Source: Bacillus xiamenensis
GTDB lineage: Bacteria > Bacillota > Bacilli > Bacillales > Bacillaceae
Assembly: GCF_000300535.1 (NCBI RefSeq)
Contig: NZ_AMSH01000010.1
Span: 1-64,000, forward strand
Reading direction: 5' to 3'
DNA length: 64,000 bases
Positions 1 through 8,863 of the stretch are shown one piece after another (within the stretch, counting starts at the first letter, position 1; each line of letters starts with the position of its first letter). Under the pieces are notes generated by a model, which saw only the letters and a program-made list of their open reading frames with translations, did not search any database and was not told the DNA's origin. The position numbers were made by a program, and so were the translations under genes.

Positions 1-30
1 TTCATTTTAGCCCTTTGTCCAACAATCTGG

Positions 31-60
31 GGCAGAGAAAAGCTTCTCTGCCTTTTTTCT
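31..60 (+). terminator. Rho-independent terminator of the gene upstream of the window
   Basis: An 8-bp GC-rich stem (GGCAGAGA paired with TCTCTGCC) around a short loop is followed by a T-rich run. It closes a transcription unit that lies to the left of the window. Confidence 0.8.
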
Positions 61-124
61 ATGATTTTCCCTTTGACAGATGTGAGAATGTTTGATAACC
101 TTCGTGTAGTAAAAAATGAATAGA

Positions 125-330
125 AATCCTCACGCTATGTCTCAGTGAGGTAGAGGTTGCGCGGATGATGAGTCACTCATGGGAGAGATGGAATCGTAGA
201 TCATGAGAAAAAAGGCATCAGCGCCGAAGTGTAGAGAAAGCTCCAACTTTCTTTATGCTGGGTCTGCATTGAATAAATGCAGGACTGCCACGTCTTTGAA
301 GCGTGGAGGGCTATCCGGAGATCAAGGTGT
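125..330 (+). ncRNA. Lysine riboswitch (L-box)
   Basis: The leader carries the conserved L-box blocks in order: GAGGTAGAGGTTGCG near 147-161, GGGAGAGATGGAATC near 181-195, the GCGCCGAAG block near 221-229, the CTGGGTCTGCATTGAATAAA block near 259-278, and GTGGAGGGCTATCCGGAGA near 303-321, which closes the P1 helix. An intrinsic terminator follows at once, so lysine binding is expected to stop transcription before the permease gene. Transcriptional control is inferred from that arrangement. The edges of the element are approximate. Confidence 0.93.
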
Positions 331-337
331 ATGTTTT

Positions 338-374
338 GAAAAGCATGGACTTTTGTTCAGGCTTTTTTTTATGT
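338..374 (+). terminator. Lysine-riboswitch-controlled terminator
   Basis: A hairpin with arms AAAAGC-A-TGGAC and GTTCA-G-GCTTTT around a TTTT loop ends in a run of eight T. It sits directly after the riboswitch aptamer and about 140 bases before the permease start, as expected for the expression platform. Confidence 0.8.
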
Positions 375-513
375 TCTGATTGTCTAAGAAAAGGGGATAC
401 TGTACAACAAGTGACCCCACATGAACATAAAGAATGCGAGTCATTGCTTCACAAATATATCAATGAAGATACTGCCGGGTCTGGTCCGAAGTGAATATAA
501 CGGAGGTACGAAA

Positions 514-1923
514 ATGGAACAGACAAAAAAATGGGGTTTTTGGTTATTGACGGCTTTTGTCGTCGGAAATATGGTAGGGTCAGGCATCTTTATGCTGCCA
601 AGTACACTTGCCCAGCACGCAAGTCCTTTAGGCGTGACGATGGCTTGGCTTGTCACAGGTGGCGGTGTGCTGATGATTGCATTTGTATTTGGACATTTGT
701 CCATCCATAAGCCGCAGCTGACAGCTGGGCCACAAAGCTATGCGAGAGCGCTTTTTAAAGACCCGAAAAAAGGAAAAGCAGCCGGTTTTACAATGGTTTG
801 GGGCTACTGGGTAGCGAGCTGGATTAGTAATGTCGCCATCATTACAAGTCTTGCCGGGTATTTAACAACCTTTTTCCCTATTCTAACCGTTAAGACGGAA
901 ATTTTGACCTTTGGGAAAGAAGCGATCACACTTGGTCAGCTCATGACTTTTATCGTATGTACCATCCTTCTATGGGGAACTCATACCATTTTAATCACAA
1001 GTTTAAGTGCAGCAAGTAAACTTAATTTTATTACGACCTTTTCAAAGGTGCTTGGATTTGTGCTTTTTATTGTAGCGGGCTTATTCGCATTCCAAACCGC
1101 ATTATTTGAACATTATTACTTCCCTGTTGCAGCATCAGATGGAGAAGGAGTGCTCGGACTTGGAGGCCAAATTCACCATGCGGCTATTTCCACGCTTTGG
1201 GCATTTATCGGCATCGAATCTGCTGTGATTTTATCAGGAAGAGCGTCCTCGCAGCGTGATGTCAAACGTGCGACGATTACAGGACTTTTAATTGCACTGT
1301 CTATCTACATGATTATTACGCTGATTACGATGGGCGTCTTGCCGCATGATCAATTGCAAGGCTCAGACAAACCATTCGTAGATGTACTTCAGCTGATTAT
1401 TGGGCCAGCTGGCGGGATTGTCATGGCACTTCTTGCAATCATTTGTTTATTTGGTTCGATGCTTGGCTGGATTTTACTAGGCTCTGAAGTACCGTATCAA
1501 GCAGCAAAGGCTGGCGATTTCCCAGCGGTATTTGCAAAAACAAACAAAAAGGGAAGCCCTGCCTTCGCTTTGACTGTCACAAATATCATGTCACAGCTGT
1601 TTATTTTTTCAGTCATGTCACGTACGATCAATGAAGCTTTTACCTTCTTAACAACATCAGCGACACTTGCGTATCTCATTCCGTATATCGTGTCGTCGAT
1701 CTACAGCTTTAAGGTCATTATGCAAGGCGACACATATGATCTCCAAAAAGGCAATCGAGCAAGAGACGGGATCATCGCGCTTGCTGCTATGGGGTATTCA
1801 GCTTGGGTCATTATTTCAGGAACAGCTGATTTGAAAACATTTGGTCTTGGAATTGGTCTCTTCTTAGTAGGGATTTTACTGTATCCATTCATGTCAAAGA
1901 AATTTGCTAAAGAAGCAGAATAA
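514..1923 (+). CDS. yvsH: APC-family amino acid permease, YvsH-type (lysine-regulated)
   Basis: A 469-residue polytopic membrane protein, with about 12 hydrophobic segments, of the amino acid-polyamine-organocation family. The first segment holds the family motif GNMVGSGIFMLP near residues 17-28. The ATG at 514 is preferred over the in-frame ATG at 421 because CGGAGG lies seven bases upstream and the protein then starts just before the first membrane helix. Arginine/ornithine-antiporter-like relatives have the same length. The lysine riboswitch upstream argues for uptake of lysine or a related basic amino acid. In B. subtilis yvsH also lies next to the fhu genes, so synteny supports the name. 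The substrate itself is inferred. Confidence 0.85.
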   Translation: MEQTKKWGFWLLTAFVVGNMVGSGIFMLPSTLAQHASPLGVTMAWLVTGGGVLMIAFVFGHLSIHKPQLTAGPQSYARALFKDPKKGKAAGFTMVWGYWVASWISNVAIITSLAGYLTTFFPILTVKTEILTFGKEAITLGQLMTFIVCTILLWGTHTILITSLSAASKLNFITTFSKVLGFVLFIVAGLFAFQTALFEHYYFPVAASDGEGVLGLGGQIHHAAISTLWAFIGIESAVILSGRASSQRDVKRATITGLLIALSIYMIITLITMGVLPHDQLQGSDKPFVDVLQLIIGPAGGIVMALLAIICLFGSMLGWILLGSEVPYQAAKAGDFPAVFAKTNKKGSPAFALTVTNIMSQLFIFSVMSRTINEAFTFLTTSATLAYLIPYIVSSIYSFKVIMQGDTYDLQKGNRARDGIIALAAMGYSAWVIISGTADLKTFGLGIGLFLVGILLYPFMSKKFAKEAE

Positions 1924-1925
1924 GC

Positions 1926-1964
1926 AAGACGTTTCTCCGCTGTTGGAGAAACGTCTTTTTTTTA
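1926..1964. terminator. Bidirectional terminator between yvsH and fhuD
   Basis: AGACGTTTCTCC and GGAGAAACGTCT form a long perfect stem followed by eight T. It separates two convergent genes and its T/A flanks would work on both strands. Confidence 0.85.
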
Positions 1965-2900
1965 TGATGCTGATGTTAATCGATCCACAATAAATTCAAG
2001 CTGACCTTCCAGTGATACAGGGTCATTAAAGAAGTAACCGATCGGATCAGTTTCGAATACGCGTTTGTTTTGGACAGCAGGAAGTGATGCCCAGATGCTG
2101 CTTTTATATACCTGCTCACCATTACTTTTTGAGCCGCTCCACGGACTGGTGAAAATATAGTCGCCTGCAAACTCTGGAAGTTTCTCAAGAGAAATGTTTG
2201 CATAACCGACACCGCTGTCGATGGCTTCTTTTTGGACGGCCTTCGGTGCTTTTAATTTCAACTCGTCATAAATAATTTCCCCGCCGCGTGCAAAGGTGTT
2301 TCCGAAAATATAAATGCCTTTATCAAATGGTGATACGATGGATACTGTTTTGTTTCCAACAGCTTTTGTTACCTTTGGTTTCACTTCTGCAATTTTGGCA
2401 TCCCATTTTGTGATCCAATCTGCAGCTTTTTTTGATGTGCCTGTCATTTTACTGAATTCTTTTAGTTGATCCTTAAAAGAATATTGATTGTATTTAATTG
2501 CGACGGTTGGTGCAATTTTTTTGTATTGGTCAAATTTCTGATCTTCATCCCAAGCAATAATCATATCCGGCTTAAGTGCGGCTACCTTCTCAACAGAGGG
2601 GGCTTTCCCTAGATTTTGAACCCCATCCGTTTTTCCTTTATAGAAAGGGTTTTTAAAGATGGGCGCAGTTGCAGCAATTGGGGTTTTGCCAAGTGTTACG
2701 AGGTCCCCGTAGTAGCTTTCTGCAAGAAGCACAATTCGCTTCGGATTTTGGGGGAGTTCGACCTCACCCTTTACATCTTGATAGGTGATCGTGGCATCTT
2801 TTTTGGCGCCAGATTCTTTATTTGAAGTGCTGCCGCAAGCAGCGGTAAAAAGCATAAGGGTGATGAAGGAAATCAAAAGAAGTCCAGTTCGTTTATTCAC
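1962..2900 (-). CDS. fhuD: Ferrichrome/hydroxamate siderophore-binding lipoprotein FhuD
   Basis: A 312-residue extracellular substrate-binding lipoprotein of the FhuD/FepB class. The signal peptide ends in a lipobox with the acylated cysteine at about residue 22 (L-F-T-A-A-C-G). The mature part has the two-lobed siderophore-binding pattern, including NPKRIVLL near residue 52 and KPDMIIAWDED in the middle. It delivers Fe(III)-hydroxamates to FhuBGC at the membrane. It is divergent from fhuB across a 240-bp region with two perfect 7-1-7 Fur boxes, so it should be derepressed under iron limitation. The fhuD-fhuBGC arrangement beside yvsH is that of B. subtilis. Confidence 0.9.
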   Translation of the reverse strand: MNKRTGLLLISFITLMLFTAACGSTSNKESGAKKDATITYQDVKGEVELPQNPKRIVLLAESYYGDLVTLGKTPIAATAPIFKNPFYKGKTDGVQNLGKAPSVEKVAALKPDMIIAWDEDQKFDQYKKIAPTVAIKYNQYSFKDQLKEFSKMTGTSKKAADWITKWDAKIAEVKPKVTKAVGNKTVSIVSPFDKGIYIFGNTFARGGEIIYDELKLKAPKAVQKEAIDSGVGYANISLEKLPEFAGDYIFTSPWSGSKSNGEQVYKSSIWASLPAVQNKRVFETDPIGYFFNDPVSLEGQLEFIVDRLTSAS

Positions 2901-2927
2901 AAAAGTTCTCTCCTATTCAGTTGTTTT

Positions 2928-2942
2928 TGATAATGATTCTCA
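2928..2942. promoter_or_regulatory. Fur box of fhuD
   Basis: TGATAATGATTCTCA fits the Bacillus Fur 7-1-7 consensus TGAnAATnATTnTCA at all fixed positions. It lies 28 bases upstream of the fhuD start. Confidence 0.88.
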
Positions 2943-3103
2943 ATTTCGATTATATCGTAACATGATGGAAGCAAAAATGCATCGTCTATTTTAGGACCGA
3001 AATGAAAATGGTGAAATTCTCCCGGTTTTTTGGTGAAAATAAAGAAAATTATCAGAACAATGATTTCAAAAAGAAAAGAAAGTGATATACTAGACTTCGA
3101 GAT

Positions 3104-3118
3104 TGATAATCATTATCA
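3104..3118. promoter_or_regulatory. Fur box of fhuBGC
   Basis: TGATAATCATTATCA is a perfect 7-1-7 Fur box. It lies just downstream of a possible -10 element (TATACT at 3086-3091) and about 40 bases before the fhuB start. Confidence 0.9.
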
Positions 3119-3159
3119 GTAATGAGAAATAGATATGAATGGAAAGGAAGAGACTGGTT

Positions 3160-4212
3160 TTGGGCTCACAATCGAATAAACAGCTGCCAGCCAAAGACGA
3201 TGCAATCGATATTGTCACGAAGCCCTTTGGAACAGCAGTTGTTGTCATCATAGGAATCATTGCTTTAGCATTTGGTCTTTTTTTATCAGTATCGTTAGGA
3301 GCGGCAAACATTCATTTACACACCGTATGGGAAGCCGTCTTTTATTTTGATCCACAACAAACTTCACATCAAATCATTCGGGAATTAAGGCTGCCGCGTA
3401 CAGTTGGGGCAGCACTCGTCGGTGCCTTTTTAGCCGTATCGGGTGCCATTATGCAAGGCATGACAAGAAATGCGCTTGCGTCTCCTGAAATCATGGGTGT
3501 GACAAATGGATCAGCATTTGCGATTGCCATTGCGTTTGCTTTTTTCCCAGGCCAATCTTCTTTCACATTAATTCTTTGGTCATTTGTAGGTGCGGCACTT
3601 GGTGCTTCTATTGTATTTGGTGTTGGGACTCTTTCAAAAGGGGGACTGACTCCTGTGAAGCTCGCACTAGCTGGTACGGCTGTTGGAGCACTTTTAAGCT
3701 CCATCTCCTCAGCGATTGCCATCCGCTTTGACGTCGCCCAAGATATGAGCTTTTGGTACGCTGGCGGCGTGGCTGGTGTGAATTGGAGCAATATTAAGAT
3801 CATCATTCCAGTTGCGGTTGCAGGGCTAATTATCGCGATGATTCTTGCCCGCTCGATTACTGTTCTGAGCTTAGGTGATGAATTGGCCAAAGGACTTGGA
3901 CAGTATACGCGAACTGTCAAGGTACTTGGAATATTGGTCGTGATTCTTTTAACAGGTGCTGCTGTGTCAGTTGCCGGTTCTATTGGCTTTATCGGGCTGG
4001 TGATTCCTCATGTTACTCGATTCTTGGTCGGAGTGGACTATCGCTGGATTATCCCATGCTCAGCTATTTTAGGAGCTGTTTTGCTCATTTATGCAGATAT
4101 TGCTGCAAGGCTGGTCAATGCTCCTTTTGAAACGCCAGTTGGTGCCATTACAGCCATTATAGGCGTTCCTTTCTTCTTATATTTGGCTAGACGTGAAAGG
4201 AGCGGAATTTAA
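3160..4212 (+). CDS. fhuB: Ferrichrome ABC transporter permease FhuB
   Basis: A BtuC/FecCD-type permease of about 350 residues with many membrane helices. It has the family signatures RELRLPRTVGAALVGAFLAV near the N terminus and SIGFIGLVIPH near the C terminus. With FhuG it forms the membrane channel for hydroxamate siderophores. The longest frame opens at an ATG at 3139, but that codon has no ribosome site in front of it. AAAGGAAG at 3142-3149 is spaced correctly for the TTG at 3160, so I prefer the TTG. It leads the fhuB-fhuG-fhuC operon, with fhuG starting at the next base after its stop. Confidence 0.88.
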   Translation: MGSQSNKQLPAKDDAIDIVTKPFGTAVVVIIGIIALAFGLFLSVSLGAANIHLHTVWEAVFYFDPQQTSHQIIRELRLPRTVGAALVGAFLAVSGAIMQGMTRNALASPEIMGVTNGSAFAIAIAFAFFPGQSSFTLILWSFVGAALGASIVFGVGTLSKGGLTPVKLALAGTAVGALLSSISSAIAIRFDVAQDMSFWYAGGVAGVNWSNIKIIIPVAVAGLIIAMILARSITVLSLGDELAKGLGQYTRTVKVLGILVVILLTGAAVSVAGSIGFIGLVIPHVTRFLVGVDYRWIIPCSAILGAVLLIYADIAARLVNAPFETPVGAITAIIGVPFFLYLARRERSGI

Positions 4213-5235
4213 ATGGAAATGGTACAGCAAGCAAAGAGAAAGAAATACAAACGAACGATGCTTATGATCTTTTTAGCGATCATGGCTGTGTTCCTGATCA
4301 GTTTAAATACCGGAGAAATTCGGATTTCTCCGATGGATACATTAAAAACATTTTTTGGATTCGGTAGTGAAATGGATGAGCTAGTGCTATTCGAGTTTAG
4401 ACTTCCAAGGATGGTCATTGCTTTACTTGTTGGCGCTTCTATCGCTGTATCAGGTGCCATCTGGCAAGGTGTTTCTCAAAACGGTTTAGCTGATCCCGGC
4501 ATTCTAGGTGTAAATGCGGGTGCAGGCTTTGCAGTTGTTTTGTTTATTTTTGCATTTCAAGGCTCGATGTCGAACTTAGGTGATTTCACGATATTTGTAT
4601 TGCCGCTTTTCGCTTTTGCAGGTGCAGGCTTTGCTGCATTTCTCATTTATGTGCTGGCGTGGAAAAAGGGGATCACACCTGTTCGATTGATTTTAACTGG
4701 GATTGGTGTCAATGCTGCATTTTCAGCAGCCATTGTAGTGATTCAATTAAAAATGAACCCAAATGATTTTAACCAAGCCATTGTGTGGCTGTCGGGAAGC
4801 ATTTGGGGCTCAAGCTGGACGTATGTCCTGTCTGTGCTGCCATGGATGCTGATTTTCTTAGTACTAGCGCTTGTAAGGGCACGCTACTTAAATATCATGA
4901 ATTTAGGTGATCAACTGTCCTATGGCTTAGGGATTTCCGTTCATAAAGAAAGAAGTTTTCTCATGCTGATTGCAGTAGCATTAGCAGGTGCAAGTGTCGC
5001 TGTGGCAGGCAGTATTTCTTTCTTAGGATTAGCCGCACCACACCTTGCGAGAAAGCTTGTTGGACCGAAGCATCAAGGAATGATACCAGCTTCCGCTATG
5101 ATCGGCGCACTACTATTATTACTCGCAGATACACTTGGCCGCGTCATACTTGCTCCATCAGAGGTGCCAGTAGGACTTGTCGTTTCTGCTTTAGGCGCAC
5201 CGTACTTCATTTACTTATTGATGAAAACAAACTAA
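4213..5235 (+). CDS. fhuG: Ferrichrome ABC transporter permease FhuG
   Basis: A 340-residue second FecCD-family permease. It repeats the family pattern: EFRLPRMVIALLVGASIAVS near residue 60, PGILGVNAGAG near residue 95 and SISFLGLAAPHLARKLVG in the C-terminal third. Its ATG directly abuts the fhuB stop codon, and AAAGGAGCGG inside the end of fhuB provides the ribosome site, so the two are probably translationally coupled. It pairs with FhuB in the membrane and is driven by FhuC. Confidence 0.9.
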   Translation: MEMVQQAKRKKYKRTMLMIFLAIMAVFLISLNTGEIRISPMDTLKTFFGFGSEMDELVLFEFRLPRMVIALLVGASIAVSGAIWQGVSQNGLADPGILGVNAGAGFAVVLFIFAFQGSMSNLGDFTIFVLPLFAFAGAGFAAFLIYVLAWKKGITPVRLILTGIGVNAAFSAAIVVIQLKMNPNDFNQAIVWLSGSIWGSSWTYVLSVLPWMLIFLVLALVRARYLNIMNLGDQLSYGLGISVHKERSFLMLIAVALAGASVAVAGSISFLGLAAPHLARKLVGPKHQGMIPASAMIGALLLLLADTLGRVILAPSEVPVGLVVSALGAPYFIYLLMKTN

Positions 5236-5256
5236 TGAGGAAGGAGAGTACAACAG

Positions 5257-6072
5257 ATGAAATCACTCGAAACAGAAAAGCTTTGTATTGGCTATCATGA
5301 CCGTTTGATTGTCGACGATCTAAATATCAGTATCCCAAAAGGAAAGGTGACCACATTAATTGGACCGAATGGGTGCGGCAAATCAACGATTTTAAAAACC
5401 ATGTCCCGTATCATGAAATCCCATCAAGGCGCTGTTTACTTAAATGGTCAGGCCATCCATCAAACGCCAACAAAAGACATTTCAAAACAAATGGCGATTT
5501 TACCGCAGACTCCTGAAGCACCAAGTGGGCTGACAGTCTATGAGCTTGTATCATATGGGCGTTTTCCGCATCAAAATGGATTTGGACGTCTAACGAATGA
5601 GGATAAACGAATCATCAGATGGGCGCTTGAGGAGACGGGAATGATTGCCTTTCATGACCGTCCAATTGAAGCACTATCTGGTGGACAGCGTCAGCGTGTA
5701 TGGATTGCAATGGCGCTCGCTCAGGAAACAGAGCTGCTGCTATTAGACGAACCAACGACGTATTTGGATCTTGCTCATCAGCTCGAAATTCTTCAGTTAT
5801 TAGAACGCTTAAATAAAGAGCAGGGACGAACCGTACTGATGGTGATTCATGACCTGAATCATGCAGCGCGCTTTTCACATTACATGATTGCCCTCAATCA
5901 AGGGAAAGTCATTAAAGACGGTACGCCTCATGAGGTCATGACCAAAGAGGTACTTAGTCAGGTGTTCCACATTGATGCAGAAATCGTTCTTGATCCTAGA
6001 ACGAATAAGCCGATTTGTTTAACATATGATTTAATGAATCATGAAAGAAAGCTAGAAGCTGTGAACGGGTAA
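5257..6072 (+). CDS. fhuC: Ferrichrome ABC transporter ATP-binding protein FhuC
   Basis: A 271-residue cytoplasmic ATPase of the iron-siderophore class. Walker A is GPNGCGKST at residues 36-44, the Q-loop region is LPQTPEAPSGLTV, the signature is LSGGQRQR, and Walker B is LLLLDEPT followed by the H-loop VIHDLNHA. It is the last gene of fhuBGC, with AAGGAGAG before its ATG and a terminator right after its stop. FhuC in B. subtilis serves several hydroxamate-binding lipoproteins. This window holds a second paralogue of the same class, YusV, at 47.5 kb. Confidence 0.9.
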   Translation: MKSLETEKLCIGYHDRLIVDDLNISIPKGKVTTLIGPNGCGKSTILKTMSRIMKSHQGAVYLNGQAIHQTPTKDISKQMAILPQTPEAPSGLTVYELVSYGRFPHQNGFGRLTNEDKRIIRWALEETGMIAFHDRPIEALSGGQRQRVWIAMALAQETELLLLDEPTTYLDLAHQLEILQLLERLNKEQGRTVLMVIHDLNHAARFSHYMIALNQGKVIKDGTPHEVMTKEVLSQVFHIDAEIVLDPRTNKPICLTYDLMNHERKLEAVNG

Positions 6073-6082
6073 TAGGTGGACA

Positions 6083-6114
6083 AAAAACTCGGTAGGGATA
6101 CCGGGTTTTTTTCG
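6083..6114 (+). terminator. Terminator of the fhuBGC operon
   Basis: ACTCGGTA and TACCGGGT pair around GGGA, followed by seven T, starting 11 bases after the fhuC stop. Confidence 0.8.
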
Positions 6115-6245
6115 TCTTCTGAAAATATGGTGCTGCTTTTTTTCAAGTCGATCTTTTTTCGCTTTTATGCAGAAAAGAGGTATTTTTTTACTTTAGACAA
6201 TGGTAATATACGGTTAGAGATCATAGCTAGAAAGGAAAGAGATGC

Positions 6246-6968
6246 GTGGAAACAGCAAAAATATTGATTGCAGATGACGAAGAAGCAATTGTAAAAATGG
6301 TTGAACGCGTATTAAAAAAAGAAGGATTTCAACATATTTATAAAGCCTACCATGCAGATGAAGCATTAGATATTGTGAAGAACGAGGACATTCACCTTTT
6401 ACTTCTAGATGTGATGATGCCCGGTAAGTCTGGCTTTGATGTTTTGCCTGAAATAAGGAAATATACGAAATCACCCATTTTCTATTTAACAGCTAGAACG
6501 TCTGATGTAGATAAATTGACTGGATTTGCACAAGGTGCAGATGATTACATCACAAAGCCTTTTAATCCGCTAGAGCTAGTGGCAAGAATTAAGGCGCACT
6601 TAAACCGAACATATATCTCCTTACAGGAGGAGCAGGAAGAGGCTCAAAGCCAATATGAATATGCCCATTTCTCCTATCATCCTCATGCAGCTGAATTGAA
6701 AGTAAGAGGAGAGGTGACGGCATGCTCTGCTCAGCTTTTGTCCTTGTTGAAGTATTTTTGTGATCATCCGAATGTGGTACTTTCAAAAGATCAAATCTAT
6801 GAGAAAGTATGGGGCGTACCATCGTATGGTGATAACAACACCGTCATGGTTCATATCCGAAAGCTGAGAGAAAAGATAGAATTAGATCCAAGTCATCCCG
6901 AATATATTGTGACGATTCGTGGTATGGGCTATAAATTCATTCCGCAGCCTGTGAAGGTTCTTCATTAG
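6246..6968 (+). CDS. OmpR-family response regulator, YvrH-like
   Basis: A 240-residue response regulator. Residues 1-120 are a receiver domain with acidic pair DDEE near residue 10, the phospho-acceptor Asp in LLLLDVMMPG near residue 54 and the conserved KPF near residue 103. Residues about 140-235 are a winged-helix DNA-binding domain ending in IRGMGYKF. The start is a GTG at 6246 with AAAGGAAAGAG upstream; no ATG in this frame is better placed. The histidine kinase gene follows three bases after the stop. In B. subtilis the YvrG/YvrH system lies close to fhu, which suggests the same pair, but there the kinase gene comes first, so I leave the symbol open. Confidence 0.8.
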   Translation: METAKILIADDEEAIVKMVERVLKKEGFQHIYKAYHADEALDIVKNEDIHLLLLDVMMPGKSGFDVLPEIRKYTKSPIFYLTARTSDVDKLTGFAQGADDYITKPFNPLELVARIKAHLNRTYISLQEEQEEAQSQYEYAHFSYHPHAAELKVRGEVTACSAQLLSLLKYFCDHPNVVLSKDQIYEKVWGVPSYGDNNTVMVHIRKLREKIELDPSHPEYIVTIRGMGYKFIPQPVKVLH

Positions 6969-6971
6969 TTT

Positions 6972-8726
6972 ATGAATTTACGAACAAAACTTTTCTTTCA
7001 CTTTGTCGGGCAAATGTTTATTGTCATTGCCATTTTGCTGATTGGAAATACATTCTCTGAAAATCTTTATTATAAGAAACACTATGAGAATATGACTGAA
7101 ACCGGTTTAACAAAGGCAGATGGAGATACACTCATGAGCTGGCTCTATTTTAACGAGGATGGAAAAATGGAAGCCGATGATCAGCTCAAACAAGCAGTAA
7201 AAAAGCGGGACGGCTGGCTGCAAGTAATTGATTCAAAAAAACACAACGTCTATAGCTATCACCTCCCTAAAAACATTCCAACATCCTATGAAAAGGATGA
7301 AATGATCAAGATCTTTGAAAAAAGACAATTTAAAGATTATAAGATGTACTTCTGGCCAATTGAGATTGATCAAGAAAGCTTTATAGTATTATATGGATTT
7401 AAGACGAACAGTACAAAGGTAGCCAATTATCTTAAGAAGCACGAGAAAAACCTGGCTGCACTATCTCAATATTCAGTTGAAACGAAAGAATTTTTGAAAA
7501 GAATGAATGGATCGGTGCACCTGTTTAATGAAGAAGGAAAATATTTAAAAGGCATTCGAGCGAAAAGTGATTTGAAAAATAATGTAACGGATGTTGAACT
7601 GCTCAAGTATCAATCAAAGCCTTGGGAGTTTAGAAGTGACCTGTCTTACATCAAAGTGAATAAGGGTCTGTATATGATTGTTTCGGTGCCAAACAAAGTA
7701 TACAGCCCAGATGAGCTTTATGATAAAGAGACAGAGGCATTAAACCAATATACAACGTTCTTGATTGCAGGTCTTGCACTCACTATTATTGTTGTGATGA
7801 CATTATGGTACTCGTATCGCTACGGACTGCCGATCTATCACATTATTCGCTGGCTGATTTTCCTATCAAGAAATAAATTGCAGGAGCCAACAAACAGAAA
7901 AGGCATCCCAGTTAGTAAAAATAAAAAAGGCCGTATTAAGCGGGAGTACCGGCTGTTTGAGGATATTCTCAAAGCAATGGATCAGCTCACAAATACGTTA
8001 AAAGAGAATGAAGCAAACCGAAGAAAAATTCAAACCACAAGGGAAGAATGGATTGCAGGGCTGTCTCATGATTTGAAAACGCCTCTTAGTACGATTTATG
8101 GCTATGGTTTGATGCTTGAATCAGATCAATACCAATGGTCAAAGGAAGAAGTCATGGAAATGGGACAAGTCATTCGTGAGAAATCAGAATACATGTCGAC
8201 CTTGATTGAGGATTTAAATCTCACGTATCGGTTGAAAAATGGTGCATTGCCTATTAATCGAAAACCTGTCGATCTTGGTCAATTTTTAGCATCCATTATG
8301 GACGAGTTTTCAAGAAGCTCATTTTCTGAAGATTATCCGTCATCTTTTGAAGATCGAACAGAGGGTGTCACGTTTGAAATTGATAAAGCTTGGTTTCGAC
8401 GAGTCATTGAGAACCTGCTGGCAAATGCCGTTAAGCATAACCAAAAAGGTACTCATATTATAGCTGTGCTATCTGAAACAAATGAAGAAGTTCGGATCGA
8501 AATGAAAGATAACGGACGCGGAATGGCGCAAGAAACGGTTGATCACTTATTTAATCGTTACTATAGAGGAACAAATACGAATGATCCAACGAATGGAACA
8601 GGATTAGGGCTGGCGATTGCAAAAGAGCTGGTCCTGCTGCACGACGGTGATATTCTAGTTGAAAGTGAACCAGGTAAAGGAACAACTATTGCGATTATCC
8701 TTAAAAAACCACCATCTGTAAAATAG
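6972..8726 (+). CDS. Sensor histidine kinase, YvrG-like
   Basis: A 584-residue membrane kinase. A helix at about residues 8-27 and another at about 258-280 enclose a 230-residue extracytoplasmic sensor region with no motif I recognise. The cytoplasmic part has HisKA with the phospho-acceptor in GLSHDLKTPLS (His near 366) and a HATPase domain with NLLANAVKHN, DNGRGM and GTGLGLAI. Its length and position beside the fhu genes match B. subtilis YvrG, a sensor linked to cell-surface maintenance. It is co-transcribed with the preceding regulator and ends at a strong terminator. The signal is not visible from sequence. Confidence 0.8.
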   Translation: MNLRTKLFFHFVGQMFIVIAILLIGNTFSENLYYKKHYENMTETGLTKADGDTLMSWLYFNEDGKMEADDQLKQAVKKRDGWLQVIDSKKHNVYSYHLPKNIPTSYEKDEMIKIFEKRQFKDYKMYFWPIEIDQESFIVLYGFKTNSTKVANYLKKHEKNLAALSQYSVETKEFLKRMNGSVHLFNEEGKYLKGIRAKSDLKNNVTDVELLKYQSKPWEFRSDLSYIKVNKGLYMIVSVPNKVYSPDELYDKETEALNQYTTFLIAGLALTIIVVMTLWYSYRYGLPIYHIIRWLIFLSRNKLQEPTNRKGIPVSKNKKGRIKREYRLFEDILKAMDQLTNTLKENEANRRKIQTTREEWIAGLSHDLKTPLSTIYGYGLMLESDQYQWSKEEVMEMGQVIREKSEYMSTLIEDLNLTYRLKNGALPINRKPVDLGQFLASIMDEFSRSSFSEDYPSSFEDRTEGVTFEIDKAWFRRVIENLLANAVKHNQKGTHIIAVLSETNEEVRIEMKDNGRGMAQETVDHLFNRYYRGTNTNDPTNGTGLGLAIAKELVLLHDGDILVESEPGKGTTIAIILKKPPSVK

Positions 8727-8729
8727 CCA

Positions 8730-8767
8730 AAAAACGATTTTCTTTTCTAAAGAAGATCGTTTTTTTC
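8730..8767 (+). terminator. Terminator of the two-component operon
   Basis: AACGATTTTCTTT and AAAGAAGATCGTT form a long stem followed by seven T, four bases after the kinase stop. Confidence 0.85.
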
Positions 8768-8790
8768 TGTTTTTAGGATTGAAATCAATT

Positions 8791-8806
8791 TTGTAAACGA
8801 TTACAA
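8791..8806. promoter_or_regulatory. Catabolite-responsive element (CcpA cre) of the uxa operon
   Basis: TTGTAAACGATTACAA matches the cre consensus WTGNAANCGNWNNCW at every position and is an exact palindrome. It lies 58 bases upstream of the uxaC start, so galacturonate use is probably repressed by preferred sugars. Confidence 0.85.
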
Positions 8807-8812
8807 TAAAAA

Positions 8813-8826
8813 TGTTAACGTGAACA
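8813..8826. promoter_or_regulatory. Probable ExuR operator upstream of uxaC
   Basis: TGTTAACGTGAACA is a LacI-type imperfect palindrome. A related 14-mer (11 of 14 positions identical) occurs upstream of uxaB at 11401, and the LacI-family gene encoded between the two copies is the obvious regulator. Binding by ExuR is inferred. Confidence 0.6.
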
Positions 8827-8863
8827 AATTAATTTTCATAAATATAAGAGATGGGGGAGTTTG

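Noticed and set aside
3369-3920. A 183-codon minus-strand frame
   Set aside because: It lies wholly opposite fhuB, a clear membrane permease; its composition is that of a complement of hydrophobic codons.
6076-6267. A 63-codon plus-strand frame directly after fhuC
   Set aside because: It has no ribosome site, runs through the fhuBGC terminator and overlaps the ribosome site and start of the response regulator.
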